Shown here in pieces: positions 1 through 8,318 of a stretch of 43,429 nt of DNA. Each line of letters opens with the position of its first letter. Position 1 is the stretch's first letter. The DNA comes from Rhodothalassium salexigens DSM 2132 (GTDB taxonomy: Bacteria; Pseudomonadota; Alphaproteobacteria; Sphingomonadales; Rhodothalassiaceae). Under the pieces are notes generated by a model that saw nothing but the letters and a program-made list of their open reading frames with translations, had not been told where the DNA came from and searched no databases. The stretch covers positions 1 to 43,429 of the forward strand of contig NZ_SLXO01000011.1 in NCBI RefSeq assembly GCF_004341375.1. The letters are read 5' to 3'. The translations under genes were made by a program, and so were the position numbers.

Positions 1-2
1 CC

Positions 3-95
3 ACGCGCTATGACAAGAAACCCGAGAACTTCCTCGCCGCCGTGAAACTCGCTTCAACGCGGATATGGCTGCGAAATTATGAGTCTACGGCCTAG
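3..95 (+). CDS. IS5-family transposase, C-terminal end only
   Basis: The window opens inside this reading frame. The visible 30 residues, read from base 3, contain TRYDKKPENFLAAVKLAS and end in IWLRNYESTA before a TAG at 93-95. This tail is typical of DDE transposases of the IS5 family (IS427/IS1031-like), which often end in a run like FLAAVKLAS..RIWLR.YEST. The catalytic part lies left of the window, so I cannot tell whether the element is intact. I did not recognise the terminal inverted repeat in the bases after the stop. The element lies about 175 bases from the next gene's terminator and does not visibly disrupt any gene here. Confidence 0.8.
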   Translation, partial: TRYDKKPENFLAAVKLASTRIWLRNYESTA

Positions 96-269
96 GTCAC
101 ATGGGCCGGGACGAGCCGATGGGCAAGGGGGCGGGCCTGACCGCCGCGCCGTCGCAGCGGTCGCTGTGGGCCGGGTCGGTGCAGATTTTCTCTGAAAGAT
201 CACCGCTAAGCCATTCGGGAACATCGGTGTTCAGGAAATCGCGTCTGATTGACAGAGGGCCGGAAGAAA

Positions 270-295
270 AAAGCCCCGGCGCGAACCGGGGCTTT
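270..295 (-). terminator. Rho-independent terminator of the 321-1418 gene
   Basis: Perfect 10-bp arms at 270-279 and 286-295 enclose a 6-base loop. Read on the minus strand, the second arm runs into a stretch of T residues (265-272). It lies 25 bases downstream of the stop of the minus-strand membrane protein gene. Confidence 0.85.
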
Positions 296-320
296 CCGTC
301 CTTTTGTTGTTGGCCGGCGC

Positions 321-1418
321 TCAGCGATAGTCGCGCGGCTGGAGCCCGTGCGGCGGCGCAATGGGCCGCATGGGACGGGGCGTCTGATCCCGGTTCAACA
401 GATCCGGCACCAGGCGTTCGGCAAAACCGGCGGCAGCGGCGATGAACGCCAACTTGTAGACATTCACCATGTCCATGGCGCCATCCCCGCCGGTGGCGCT
501 CAATTGGGTGACGATGCCCGAGCGCAGCAACAGATAGACGATCAGCGCGATGATCACGCCGGCGAACACGCGGAAGCCGCCATAGAGGAAATTGAGCCCG
601 GCGCTGGCGCCCACATCGACGCTGAGCCCGCGCAGGCTGACCGCCACCGAGGCCAGCGCGCCCACCGCGCCCATCATACCGGCGATGGCGAAGCCCGGGT
701 CGAAGCCGGTCGGCGCCAGGTTGAGCATCAGCCCGCCGGCCAACAACACCACGGCGGTGACCAGGAAACACATGCGGAAGTAATAGAGCCGGCCCACATT
801 GCCGACCTTTTGTTCGAGCACCGTGGTCAGATGGCTCATGGTCTCGCGCCCGGCGTCTTCGTCGCCGCTCAGCGCCTGGGCGATGCCACGCGCCATCTCG
901 CGCTCGTAGTAGCTGCGATTGTTGGTCGACCCGCGCCGGCCGTCGCCGCCCGGCAGGCGGCCGATCAGATGGTCGAGGGCAGCCAGTTGCGACCCCAGCT
1001 TCAGATAGCGCTCGCGCTGTTCCTCGGCGACCACGGGGTCGTCGGAGAAGTGCGGCGAAACCCCTTGCGGCGTCTTGTAGATCTTGAAGTCGTGGACGGC
1101 CCACAGCACGTCCTCGATCGGCCGGTCGCGCTTGTCCTTGCCGCCGGTGCGCACCGCTTTGAGCGGGAACGAGACCGAATAGTCTTCGTCTTCATAGCCC
1201 GCCTTGACGGTGGCGGCGGCGCGCTTGCGGGTACCGACCGCGGTTTCGGGTTCGTTGGCCATGGCGCGTTCCTCTTTTCGCTTCGACGCCGCACGGCGCA
1301 GGCCGCGCAGCCCCGGCTCGTCGCGGTCGGCTTGCGGCTCGTCATACGGCCCCCCGGAGCCGCCTTCGCCGGGCTCGTCCGGATCGGACGGCGCCCTTTT
1401 CCGGGACGTTGTGACCAT
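321..1418 (-). CDS. Membrane protein of unknown function, four predicted TM segments
   Basis: A 365-residue protein that I do not recognise. The first 50 or so residues are charged and probably disordered (many R, P, E, D and G). Residues about 50-200 are soluble and polar. From about residue 215 there are four hydrophobic stretches: YYFRMCFLVTAVVLLAGGLM, GFAIAGMMGAVGALASVAVSL, a long one around FRVFAGVIIALIVYLLL, and KLAFIAAAAGFAERLVPDLL. This suggests a cytoplasmic N-terminal half and an inner-membrane C-terminal half. A start at 1262 (MANEPETAVG) is also possible; the 1418 ATG is kept because AAGGGG lies just upstream. A strong terminator follows, and the gene appears to be monocistronic. 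Confidence 0.7.
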   Translation of the reverse strand: MVTTSRKRAPSDPDEPGEGGSGGPYDEPQADRDEPGLRGLRRAASKRKEERAMANEPETAVGTRKRAAATVKAGYEDEDYSVSFPLKAVRTGGKDKRDRPIEDVLWAVHDFKIYKTPQGVSPHFSDDPVVAEEQRERYLKLGSQLAALDHLIGRLPGGDGRRGSTNNRSYYEREMARGIAQALSGDEDAGRETMSHLTTVLEQKVGNVGRLYYFRMCFLVTAVVLLAGGLMLNLAPTGFDPGFAIAGMMGAVGALASVAVSLRGLSVDVGASAGLNFLYGGFRVFAGVIIALIVYLLLRSGIVTQLSATGGDGAMDMVNVYKLAFIAAAAGFAERLVPDLLNRDQTPRPMRPIAPPHGLQPRDYR

Positions 1419-1525
1419 CCCTTGATCCCCTTTGTATATACGCCGACTTTACATCATAAGTTTCACATTGCAGTATAGCCGCGCTTTCAGGGGATGAAAA
1501 CAGTCTTTATTTGGTTAATAATGTG

Positions 1526-1918
1526 TTACGGGCGGTCTTGGGATACCTTCGCCTGATACTCTGCCCAATAGCGGTCCGCATTCTCGCAAAGATCGCGCAA
1601 ATAGGGCCAACTATAAAGTCCGGTGTCGTGGCCGTCGTCAAAGCTGATCTTGACCGCATAGGTGCCCACCGGGTCGAGCCCGGTGATGGCCACACGCGCC
1701 TTGCCGCGCACCAGGGTGCCGCCCTGGCCGGCGTGGCCCTTGACCTCGGCACTTGGCGAATGAACGCGTAGAAACTCGGCCCCGAGGGTGAACCGCGCGC
1801 CGTCGGCAAAGCCGATCGCCAAGCGCCGGGTCGTCCGATCATAGGCCAGGTCGACCACCTGGCGGGCGTCCTTGGGGGGGCTGGAAGTGCCGGGCGGGCG
1901 GGCGTCGCGGTCGGTCAT
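1526..1918 (-). CDS. DUF971 family protein
   Basis: The 130 residues match the DUF971 / gamma-butyrobetaine-hydroxylase N-terminal-like fold. An early strand pair reads RLAIGFADGARFTLGAEFLR, and the hallmark DDGHDTGLYSWPYLRDLC lies near residue 100. Stand-alone members of this family are small beta-rich proteins that often sit near iron-sulfur carrier genes; their role is not settled. This copy is the last gene of a minus-strand series (thioredoxin, Lon-substrate-domain protein, Trm112-like protein, this gene), with a 111-base gap to the gene before it. Co-transcription is likely but not proven. The N-terminal 20 residues are polar and may be flexible. Confidence 0.85.
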   Translation of the reverse strand: MTDRDARPPGTSSPPKDARQVVDLAYDRTTRRLAIGFADGARFTLGAEFLRVHSPSAEVKGHAGQGGTLVRGKARVAITGLDPVGTYAVKISFDDGHDTGLYSWPYLRDLCENADRYWAEYQAKVSQDRP

Positions 1919-2029
1919 GATCGGGCCTGGGGGTGATGGGCGGGGACGAAGGCGCGCACGAAGGCGCGTATTGGGTGTGCGTATCGGGGGCGCGAACGGA
2001 GGCGGATCGCCGGGCGCGCGCAGCCCCTG

Positions 2030-2365
2030 CTAGGCGGGGTCGCTCGCCGGCCCGGCGACTGCCGGCGGCGTGTCGTCCAGCCGGCGTGCTTCGTCCACCA
2101 GCATGATCGGCACGCCGTCGCGGATCGGAAACGCCAATCCGGCCGCGGCGCTGACCAATTCGGCGCGGCTGGGATCATAGCGCAACACCGACTTGGTGAT
2201 CGGGCAGACCAGGATTTCGAGCAGCTTCGGGTCCACACCGTGATGGGGAGAGCCAAACCCACCCGCAGCCGGGCGGTCGTCGCCGGTGTCGGCATCGGCG
2301 CCGTCGATCTCGGGGGCGGTGGCCTGGGTTTGCGGGTCGGGCGAGGGATAGCGCGGGTCGGACAT
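2030..2365 (-). CDS. Trm112-like (YcaR/UPF0434) protein
   Basis: This 111-residue protein has a flexible N-terminal extension of about 43 residues, then the family core: [18 protein letters not shown], an internal [17 protein letters not shown], and [12 protein letters not shown]. Eukaryotic Trm112 is a zinc-binding activator of methyltransferases, while bacterial YcaR-type proteins often lack the full set of zinc cysteines. Only one cysteine of the core (CPIT) is visible here, so zinc binding is doubtful. It lies between the Lon-substrate-domain gene and the DUF971 gene on the same strand. The tail after ARRLDD is rich in P and A and probably disordered. The family call is firm; the function is not. 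Confidence 0.85.
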   Translation of the reverse strand: MSDPRYPSPDPQTQATAPEIDGADADTGDDRPAAGGFGSPHHGVDPKLLEILVCPITKSVLRYDPSRAELVSAAAGLAFPIRDGVPIMLVDEARRLDDTPPAVAGPASDPA

Positions 2366-2465
2366 GGCGAACGCTCTTCTGGCTGGGCGCCCCGTGGCTC
2401 ACGGCCAATCGGGGCACCGAACGGACATCGGCCGGCGCCCACGCCGCCGGCCGCCCGTCGCGCGA

Positions 2466-3110
2466 TCAGTGCGGGGCGGCCGACGTTGGGTCCGCGGCCA
2501 TGGTTTCAAACTGCAGCAGCAACATCACCGCCTTGGCCCGGCCGGTCAATGTGGGTTCTTCGAGCAGCGCCTGTTTCTCGGGCGTGTCGAACGGGCACAG
2601 CATGGCCAGGGCGCTGACCAGCGTTTCATCGTCGATGCGGTGGAGGGCGTCCCACTCGGCCTCCAGCCCGCGATCGTCGAGATACGCCTTCAACAGCGCC
2701 AGCAGCCGCTCGCGGTCCACCGTGCCGTGGGCGGCCGGCGGCTCCAGATCGGACAGGAACGGCGTGAAATCCGCGGAAACCTGGCGATAGAGCGTGGTGC
2801 AGGTCAGTTCTTCGACGACCCGGAACCGGCACAGCCCTTCGAGCGCGATCAGCAGGCGCCCGTCGCCGGTCTCCTCGACCCGGTCGAGCCGCCCGGCACA
2901 ACCGACGTCGAAGACCGGCGGGTCGCCGGGCCCGCCGGCGTCGCGCGGCTGGATCATGCCGATGATGCCGGCACCGGCCTGGGCGTCCCGCACCATGTCC
3001 AGGTAGCGCGGCTCGAAGATGTTGAGCGGCATGGTGGCGCGGGGAAACAACACCGCGCCGCTCAGCGGAAAAATGGGAAAGACGGTAGGCAGATCCGCGG
3101 TCGATGGCAT
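2466..3110 (-). CDS. Lon-protease substrate-binding-domain protein (stand-alone LonSB)
   Basis: The 214 residues form a single Lon N-terminal-type domain. The start LPTVFPIFPLSGAVLFPRAT and then MPLNIFEPRYLDMVRDA are the family signature (COG2802), followed by IGMIQPR. There is no AAA or protease domain, so this is the stand-alone form. Its biochemical role is not established; a part in protein quality control is inferred from the domain and from the neighbouring chaperone-like thioredoxin, whose stop lies only 14 bases upstream. The ATG at 3110 has AGAGGG a few bases ahead. The last 60 residues are helical and continue the usual family pattern. Confidence 0.9.
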   Translation of the reverse strand: MPSTADLPTVFPIFPLSGAVLFPRATMPLNIFEPRYLDMVRDAQAGAGIIGMIQPRDAGGPGDPPVFDVGCAGRLDRVEETGDGRLLIALEGLCRFRVVEELTCTTLYRQVSADFTPFLSDLEPPAAHGTVDRERLLALLKAYLDDRGLEAEWDALHRIDDETLVSALAMLCPFDTPEKQALLEEPTLTGRAKAVMLLLQFETMAADPTSAAPH

Positions 3111-3124
3111 ATCCCTCTCGGCGC

Positions 3125-4030
3125 TCAGGCAAATAAAAGAGAAGACAGAGCGCGGCGATATTCCAGGGTGAAGCTATCCGTCGGGCCGGCGGCTTCGAAC
3201 AGGGTGACGAGTTGCTTGCGCGCCGCGTCGTCGTTCCAGGACCGGTCCCGGCGGAGGATCTCCAACAGCTGATCGCCCGCGCCCGCCCGGTCGCCGGCGG
3301 CTGCCAAGGCCAAGGCCAAGTCGTAGCGCGCCGCCAGATCGTCCGGGTCCTTCTCGATACGCGCCTTGAGCGCCTGCGGATCGCCGGCGGCGGTCGCCTG
3401 CGCGGCAAGGTCCAGGGCGGCCTGGACCTGGGAGAAGGGCGGCTTGGCCCGCTCGGCCTCGGGCACGGCGTCGAGCAGCGCCCGCGCTTCGTCCGGCTGG
3501 CCGAGTTTGAGCTGCGCCTGGGCGAGCCCGGCGAGTGCGCGTTTCTCCTCGCCGTCGGCTTGCAGGATCTGGGCGTAGAGCGCGGCGGCGGTTTCGGCGT
3601 CGCCGGCGTCGAGCAACTGTGCCGCCTGATCGAGCGCCGCCTCGATCTGGTCGTTGCCGCTGCCCTCGCTCGCGTGGGCGTCGATGATCTGGGTGATCTG
3701 GCTTTCCGGCACCGCGCCCTGGAAGCCGTCGACCGGCCGACCGTCCTTGAACACATAGACCGTGGGCAATGATTGGATGCGCAACTGAGCGGCCAGGCCC
3801 TGGTTTTGGTCCACATTGATCTTGACCAGCCGGGCCTTGCCGCGCGCCTTGCGCACCGCGGCCTCAAGCGCCGGCGTCAATTGCTTGCACGGCTGGCACC
3901 AATCGGCCCAGAAATCGACAAGCACCAGAGCCTCTTGCGAGGCGTCGATCACATCCTGGGCGAAGGCGCGTTCGTCGCTGTCCTTGATCAGCGTCTTGTC
4001 GTCGGGTGCGGCGTTGATGATCGGTTCCAT
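3125..4030 (-). CDS. Thioredoxin-TPR co-chaperone (CnoX/YbbN-like)
   Basis: This 301-residue protein has a thioredoxin domain at about 12-120 with the active site WADWCQPCKQ (Cys45, Cys48) and the cis-proline region QSLPTVYVFKDG. A long helical tetratricopeptide-like part follows at about 130-290 (for example AAALYAQILQADGEEKRALAGL). This is the architecture of CnoX/YbbN, a chaperedoxin that protects proteins from oxidation and delivers them to folding chaperones. Enzymes of this class with an intact CxxC can also act as oxidoreductases. There is no signal peptide, so it is cytoplasmic. The start is the ATG at 4030; the reading frame stays open further upstream, but that part looks non-coding. 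It leads the operon with the LonSB, Trm112-like and DUF971 genes. Confidence 0.9.
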   Translation of the reverse strand: MEPIINAAPDDKTLIKDSDERAFAQDVIDASQEALVLVDFWADWCQPCKQLTPALEAAVRKARGKARLVKINVDQNQGLAAQLRIQSLPTVYVFKDGRPVDGFQGAVPESQITQIIDAHASEGSGNDQIEAALDQAAQLLDAGDAETAAALYAQILQADGEEKRALAGLAQAQLKLGQPDEARALLDAVPEAERAKPPFSQVQAALDLAAQATAAGDPQALKARIEKDPDDLAARYDLALALAAAGDRAGAGDQLLEILRRDRSWNDDAARKQLVTLFEAAGPTDSFTLEYRRALSSLLFA

Positions 4031-4443
4031 GGTCGCGAAGTGATCCTGAATCGGGGCCCTGACGTCTCTGGCTTCGGGGCCTGGGTCTGGGGTCCGCCGG
4101 CGCCGCGGTCTCGGCGACCGGCGCCGGCGGGGCGGTGAAACACGACGAAGCGCAGGTCCGGCCGAGCCGCCCGGACCGACGCCCCTGGCGCCGCCGGCAC
4201 GCCGGCCGGGCGCGCGACAGTCGCCTAAAGGGTGATCGTTGAGCCGGGGCTTTTCAAGCGTCGGCGAGGCGAGCCCCGCCACGCGGGACCATATAGCCGG
4301 CCGCACCGGGTCGCCCGCGACGCTCTTGGCCGGATCGGGGTTCGTTTGAACCTGGGGTCGTTTGGGCTGGGTCGGGCGGGCGCCCTTCTGCCCATCAGAT
4401 CTTTGCCGTGCGGCACCAGACAGGGCCGGGCCTGCCCAGGCCA
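4031..4443. other. Intergenic region upstream of the thioredoxin operon
   Basis: About 410 bases with no convincing gene. Frames are open here only because of the base composition, and their translations look like proline- and arginine-rich shadows. It must hold the promoter for the minus-strand thioredoxin operon, but I could not pick a convincing -35/-10 pair. Confidence 0.6.
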
Positions 4444-4475
4444 TAAAAAACCGCGACCCCCGGCAGGGGTCGCGG
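4444..4475 (-). terminator. Rho-independent terminator of the TonB receptor gene
   Basis: Perfect 10-bp arms at 4451-4460 and 4466-4475 with a 5-base loop. On the minus strand they run into six or more T residues (4445-4450). It starts 30 bases after the receptor stop codon. Confidence 0.9.
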
Positions 4476-4505
4476 CCATGCGCTTTGGATATCGATCCGC
4501 CGGGA

Positions 4506-7500
4506 TCAGTAAGACAGGTTGATCCCGAAGAAGATGTAGCGGTCGATGTCGTAGGACGCGGGGAAGGTGTTGCCGTTGCCCGGCGCATTGCCCGCCGACG
4601 TGGAGATCGGCGCATCCTTGCCCAGCAGGTTGTTGGCGCCAAGGCGGAACTCCGCGTATTCGGTCGCCTGCCAACGCACCACCATGTCCAGATAGTTGCG
4701 GCTTTCAAGCACCGCATCGATCGGGTTGGCGGTCCCGGCGTTGAGCTCGGTATCGCCGAAGTAGCGCCAGGTGGCGGTCACGTCCACGGCCCAGGGGGTG
4801 TTCCAGGTGGCCAGGAACAGGTGCCGGTATTCAGGGTTCGGCACCCCGCAGCCGCCGCGGTAGAAGCCCTGACACTCCACCTCGGGCGTGCCTTCGATGG
4901 GCGTGAACGAATTCGACCGCAGCCAGGTGGCGTTATAGTCGAAGTTCAGCGACCCCGAATTGCCGAGCCCGATGCTTTCCAGGTCGAAGCCATACTTCAT
5001 CGAGAAGTCGACGCCGGTGGTCTTCAACTGGGCGATATTGTCGAGCGGCGTGCGGATGCCCTCGAAATTCGAGTTGTCGAGCCACAAGGTGCCCAGGCTG
5101 TCGCGCTGGATCAGGCCACAGAAGCGCTCGTCGCCGGTGGCGATGCAGCTGTCGAGGGTGGTCTGCGCCGGGATCTCGCTGATCGCGTCATTGATGGTGA
5201 TGTTGAAGTAATCGATCGCGAGCGAGAAGCCGGGCAGGTAGGACGGCGTCCACACCGTGCCGACGGTGAACGTGTCCGACACTTCGGGCTTCAGTTGGGC
5301 GTTGCCGCTGGTGACGATATTGTACTGGCCGGCGGGGTTGTCCTCGATGTTGCCGTAGAGCTCGTCGGTCACGCCGGTGCGCGCGCACTGCTCGCGGGTT
5401 GCGGCCGGCGCGATCGGGTTGCCGTCGCCGTCGACGCCGCTGGCGCACGGGTCGAACAGCGTGTTGGCGCCAGCCGCCAGGTCCACCAGGTCGGTGTTCT
5501 GGGTGGTGAACAGGTTGATCACGTTCGGCGCCCGGATCGCGCGCTGGAACTGGACCCGGAATCGGATGTCGTCCACCGGCGCATAGTTACCACCGACGAA
5601 GAAGGTATTGGTGCCGAAGCTGTTCGACGTCGGGTCGCCGGAAATCGGGTCGGCCCCGTTGGTCTCGTATTGCGACCGGCGATAGGCGCCGTTCAGCGAC
5701 AGCTCGCGGATCAGGAACGCGTCCTGGACCAGCGGGATCTGGGTTTCCATGAACATCTCGACGACTTCCACATTGCCTTCCACGGGCAAGGTGCCGCCGC
5801 CGCCGCCGGTCAGGCCCATGCCGCCGACCACTTGCGAGATGTCGTCGGGCGTCCGGCTGAGTTCGTCCTTGCGGTATTCGAGCCCGACCAGCATCGACAC
5901 GCCGTCCTCGGCGAACGGCGAGGTCATGCCATAGCGGCCGAAATCGCCGCCGATGGTGCCGCCGACCACCCGCTGGTTGGTCTCGCCGATGCTCATGCCG
6001 ACGCCTTGAATGAAGTCGGTGGCCGCAGCGGTGACCATGCTGTCGCCGTCGGCGGTGCGCCCGAAGATGTTCCACGGCACGCAGCCCTTGTCGGGGTTGC
6101 GCTCGGGGTCGCAGACGATCTGGCCATTCTCGCCTTCAACCGCGAACAGCGCCTGCTGCACCCGGTTAAAGTTGAGGTCGTTGCGCATGATGTCCTGGCT
6201 CTTCACCCGCGAGAATTGGCCGAACACTTCCCAGTCGAAATTGTCCAGCACGCTGCCGCGCAGGCCGGTGACCACCCGCCAGCTGGTATTGTCGTATTCG
6301 GTCTCGCGCGGCTGGCCTTCGACGTTGCGGTGGCTGTTGAAGAACTGGCGGTCCACATTGTCGCGTTCGCCATTCTCATAGGCGTCGATGATGGCGGCGC
6401 AGCCGAGTGCGTCGTAGAAGCTCGTGCCCGCGCCGTCAGGGCCGGCGCCGTTTTGCAGCAGCGGGTTGTCGCAGTTGATCTGGAACGCCCGGTTGAACGA
6501 CGCCGACGGCGCCAGCTGCGCCTTGGTGTTGTTGTTCATGAACGACAGGTCCATGAACGCCGTGACATTGTCGCTCAGGTCGTAGTGACCGCGGGTGTAG
6601 ATGTTGAAGCGTTCATTGGGGCGTTGGAAGTGGTTGAGCGGCGCATAGTTGTAGGTCTGCTCGGGACCGCCCACCAACGGCACCAGGGTGCCGTCTTCTT
6701 CCAGGAACATGGTCCCTTCGTCGGTGTTGAAGCGGCGATAGTTCGACGAGCCGACGCACGCAATGCCCAGGTCGGAGCTGCTGCCGGCGATGCCGCAGGC
6801 GCTGATGTCGCGGTCGCCTTGCAGGATCGCGTTCTGGTTCTGATAGGCCACATGGGCGGTGATGTTGCCGCGGCCGTCGGCGCTGTTGGCGCCCATGGTC
6901 ATGGTCACGAACACGTCGCGTCCGTCCATGGTCGAATCGGGCTGGGGATAGCCGTCGGCCCCGGTCACCGCTTCCATGAACGAATTGTTGTTGCCGGCAT
7001 GGTGAAAGCCCACCTGGCCGTCCACTTCGATGCCCTCGAAATCGTCCTTGAGCACGAAGTTGACCACGCCCGCGACCGCGTCCGAGCCGTAGATGGCCGA
7101 GGCACCGCCGGTGACCACGTCGACCCGTTCGATCAGTTGGGTCGGCACCATGTCGAGATTCGGTGCGGCGGTGGCGTCGGAGCCGAACGGCATGCGCTTG
7201 CCGTCGATCAGCGGCAGGGTGCGCACCGCGCCGAGGCCGCGCAGATTGACCGACGACGTGCCCGTGGCGCCATTGCCGGCCGTGCTGGTCTGGTCGCCGA
7301 ACGACGACGGCAGCACGTTCAGCACCTCTTCGACGCGTACCACGCCGCGGCTGTCGATCTGGCCGGCGCCGATCTGCACCACCGGCACGGGCGAACTGAC
7401 ATTGGTGGTCGCCAGGCGCGACCCGGTAACGACGATCTCTTCGACCTCCATCATGGAGTCTTGTTGATCGTCGACCGCCTGGGCGTGCGCCCCGGCCGTG

Positions 7501-7565
7501 GCCCCCAACAGCGCAATGGCGGACGTGCCGAACAGCGCCGATCGCTTAAAAAAGCCGTTTGTCAT
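4506..7565 (-). CDS. TonB-dependent outer-membrane receptor
   Basis: A 1,019-residue receptor that imports an unknown ligand across the outer membrane using TonB energy. Residues 1-28 form a signal peptide (FFKRSALFGTSAIALLGA, cleavage near AHAQA). EVEEIVVTGSRLA follows, the usual start of the plug domain in Caulobacter- and Sphingomonas-type receptors. The plug runs to about residue 165 (SSVNLRGLGAVRTLPLIDGK, VTGGASAIYGSDAVAGVVNF), then the 22-strand barrel, ending DRYIFFGINLSY. Twelve barrel cysteines fall in six close pairs, probably loop disulfides. The start at 7565 is preferred over more upstream ATGs because GAGGGA lies about 10 bases ahead and the signal peptide begins there. The gene has its own promoter and terminator. 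The ligand cannot be told from sequence. Confidence 0.95.
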   Translation of the reverse strand: MTNGFFKRSALFGTSAIALLGATAGAHAQAVDDQQDSMMEVEEIVVTGSRLATTNVSSPVPVVQIGAGQIDSRGVVRVEEVLNVLPSSFGDQTSTAGNGATGTSSVNLRGLGAVRTLPLIDGKRMPFGSDATAAPNLDMVPTQLIERVDVVTGGASAIYGSDAVAGVVNFVLKDDFEGIEVDGQVGFHHAGNNNSFMEAVTGADGYPQPDSTMDGRDVFVTMTMGANSADGRGNITAHVAYQNQNAILQGDRDISACGIAGSSSDLGIACVGSSNYRRFNTDEGTMFLEEDGTLVPLVGGPEQTYNYAPLNHFQRPNERFNIYTRGHYDLSDNVTAFMDLSFMNNNTKAQLAPSASFNRAFQINCDNPLLQNGAGPDGAGTSFYDALGCAAIIDAYENGERDNVDRQFFNSHRNVEGQPRETEYDNTSWRVVTGLRGSVLDNFDWEVFGQFSRVKSQDIMRNDLNFNRVQQALFAVEGENGQIVCDPERNPDKGCVPWNIFGRTADGDSMVTAAATDFIQGVGMSIGETNQRVVGGTIGGDFGRYGMTSPFAEDGVSMLVGLEYRKDELSRTPDDISQVVGGMGLTGGGGGTLPVEGNVEVVEMFMETQIPLVQDAFLIRELSLNGAYRRSQYETNGADPISGDPTSNSFGTNTFFVGGNYAPVDDIRFRVQFQRAIRAPNVINLFTTQNTDLVDLAAGANTLFDPCASGVDGDGNPIAPAATREQCARTGVTDELYGNIEDNPAGQYNIVTSGNAQLKPEVSDTFTVGTVWTPSYLPGFSLAIDYFNITINDAISEIPAQTTLDSCIATGDERFCGLIQRDSLGTLWLDNSNFEGIRTPLDNIAQLKTTGVDFSMKYGFDLESIGLGNSGSLNFDYNATWLRSNSFTPIEGTPEVECQGFYRGGCGVPNPEYRHLFLATWNTPWAVDVTATWRYFGDTELNAGTANPIDAVLESRNYLDMVVRWQATEYAEFRLGANNLLGKDAPISTSAGNAPGNGNTFPASYDIDRYIFFGINLSY

Positions 7566-7691
7566 TACTAAGCGTTCCCTCATACGAACTTGTCGGCAGG
7601 TATTCGTGTCTCTTGGGCAAATTTTTAATGGCGATGCCGCCGACCTGACATCGCAGTCAGATTGTTGCGAAAAACCCAAGCTACCTGTGTG

Positions 7692-7720
7692 ATTAGATCG
7701 GGCCCATCAAACCCTGTAAA
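7692..7720 (-). promoter_or_regulatory. Sigma-70-type promoter of the TonB receptor
   Basis: On the minus strand, TTTACA (7715-7720) and TCTAAT (7692-7697) are separated by exactly 17 bases, each one mismatch from consensus. This predicts a leader of about 120 bases before the start at 7565. It sits at the edge of an AT-rich stretch that contrasts with the GC-rich genes. Confidence 0.65.
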
Positions 7721-7924
7721 GCGATTAGACAGATTAAAGCTGTTGAAAAAAACGAATGTTGCCAAAAGGCCACATTTATGACGGATAGTATCGACCAAAA
7801 TAAAAAATTCAACTGTGTGTAAATAAACTGTGGGATCGTTTTCTATAATATTGCATGTTATGTGCCAAAAAATTTTCTGGCTAAGAAGTGACAAGAGCTG
7901 GATTTAGCAAAATATTTCATATTT

Positions 7925-7940
7925 ACTCCAATTTTGGAGT
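7925..7940. repeat. Palindrome ACTCCAA-TT-TTGGAGT
   Basis: Perfect 7-bp arms with a 2-base spacer at the end of the AT-rich region. The motif recurs in part: TGGAGTGCA at 7935-7943 is matched by its inverted copy TGCACTCCA at 8003-8011. It could be an operator. It lies about 200 bases upstream of the receptor -35 box, so a direct role there is uncertain. Confidence 0.4.
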
Positions 7941-8184
7941 GCAGCTTAATCGTTGGTGAGGAGCCGGCGCGGATCGGTGACAGCTAGAGCGCCTCGGCGC
8001 TGTGCACTCCAGGCTTGGGCCTTCGAGGCGGGCCTGGGTGCCGCGCCCGGGGTCTTGCGGTTAACGTCCGGCGCGATAGGCGGCGGGGCAACCTATAGAC
8101 GCGGGGGTGGAGGGGTAAGTGCGGTCCGCCAGGCCGGGGCTTTGGGGGCGGGTAGCGGCATGGGGAAGCTGTCGCCGACCAGTC

Positions 8185-8318
8185 GCGCCTTCGCTGGGCC
8201 CATGATAGGCGCACCGAGACCAAGATGGCCGGCCAGCCCTTGTCAGCTGCCGCGGACCGTCGCCGCCAACCACCGCCGCTCGAAACCTGATCCAGACAGA
8301 GGTGCGCCTTCGCTGGGC
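8185..8318 (+). repeat. Pair of 15-bp direct repeats
   Basis: GCGCCTTCGCTGGGC occurs at 8185-8199 and again at 8304-8318, 119 bases apart, just before the tRNA-Gly promoter. The two copies are identical. No function is apparent. Confidence 0.5.

Noticed and set aside
96-260. Coding-like minus-strand stretch after the transposase (DFLNTDVPEWLSGDLSEKI)
   Set aside because: It is part of a frame that otherwise shadows the membrane protein gene, lies past that gene's terminator, and matches no family I know.
4362-7571. 1,069-codon open frame antisense to the TonB receptor
   Set aside because: It mirrors the receptor gene in a GC-rich genome, where stops are rare on the opposite strand. Its translation is rich in R, A, H and V with no family features.
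7625-7894. 89-codon open frame in the AT-rich region
   Set aside because: It overlaps the receptor promoter, has no ribosome site and resembles no family.
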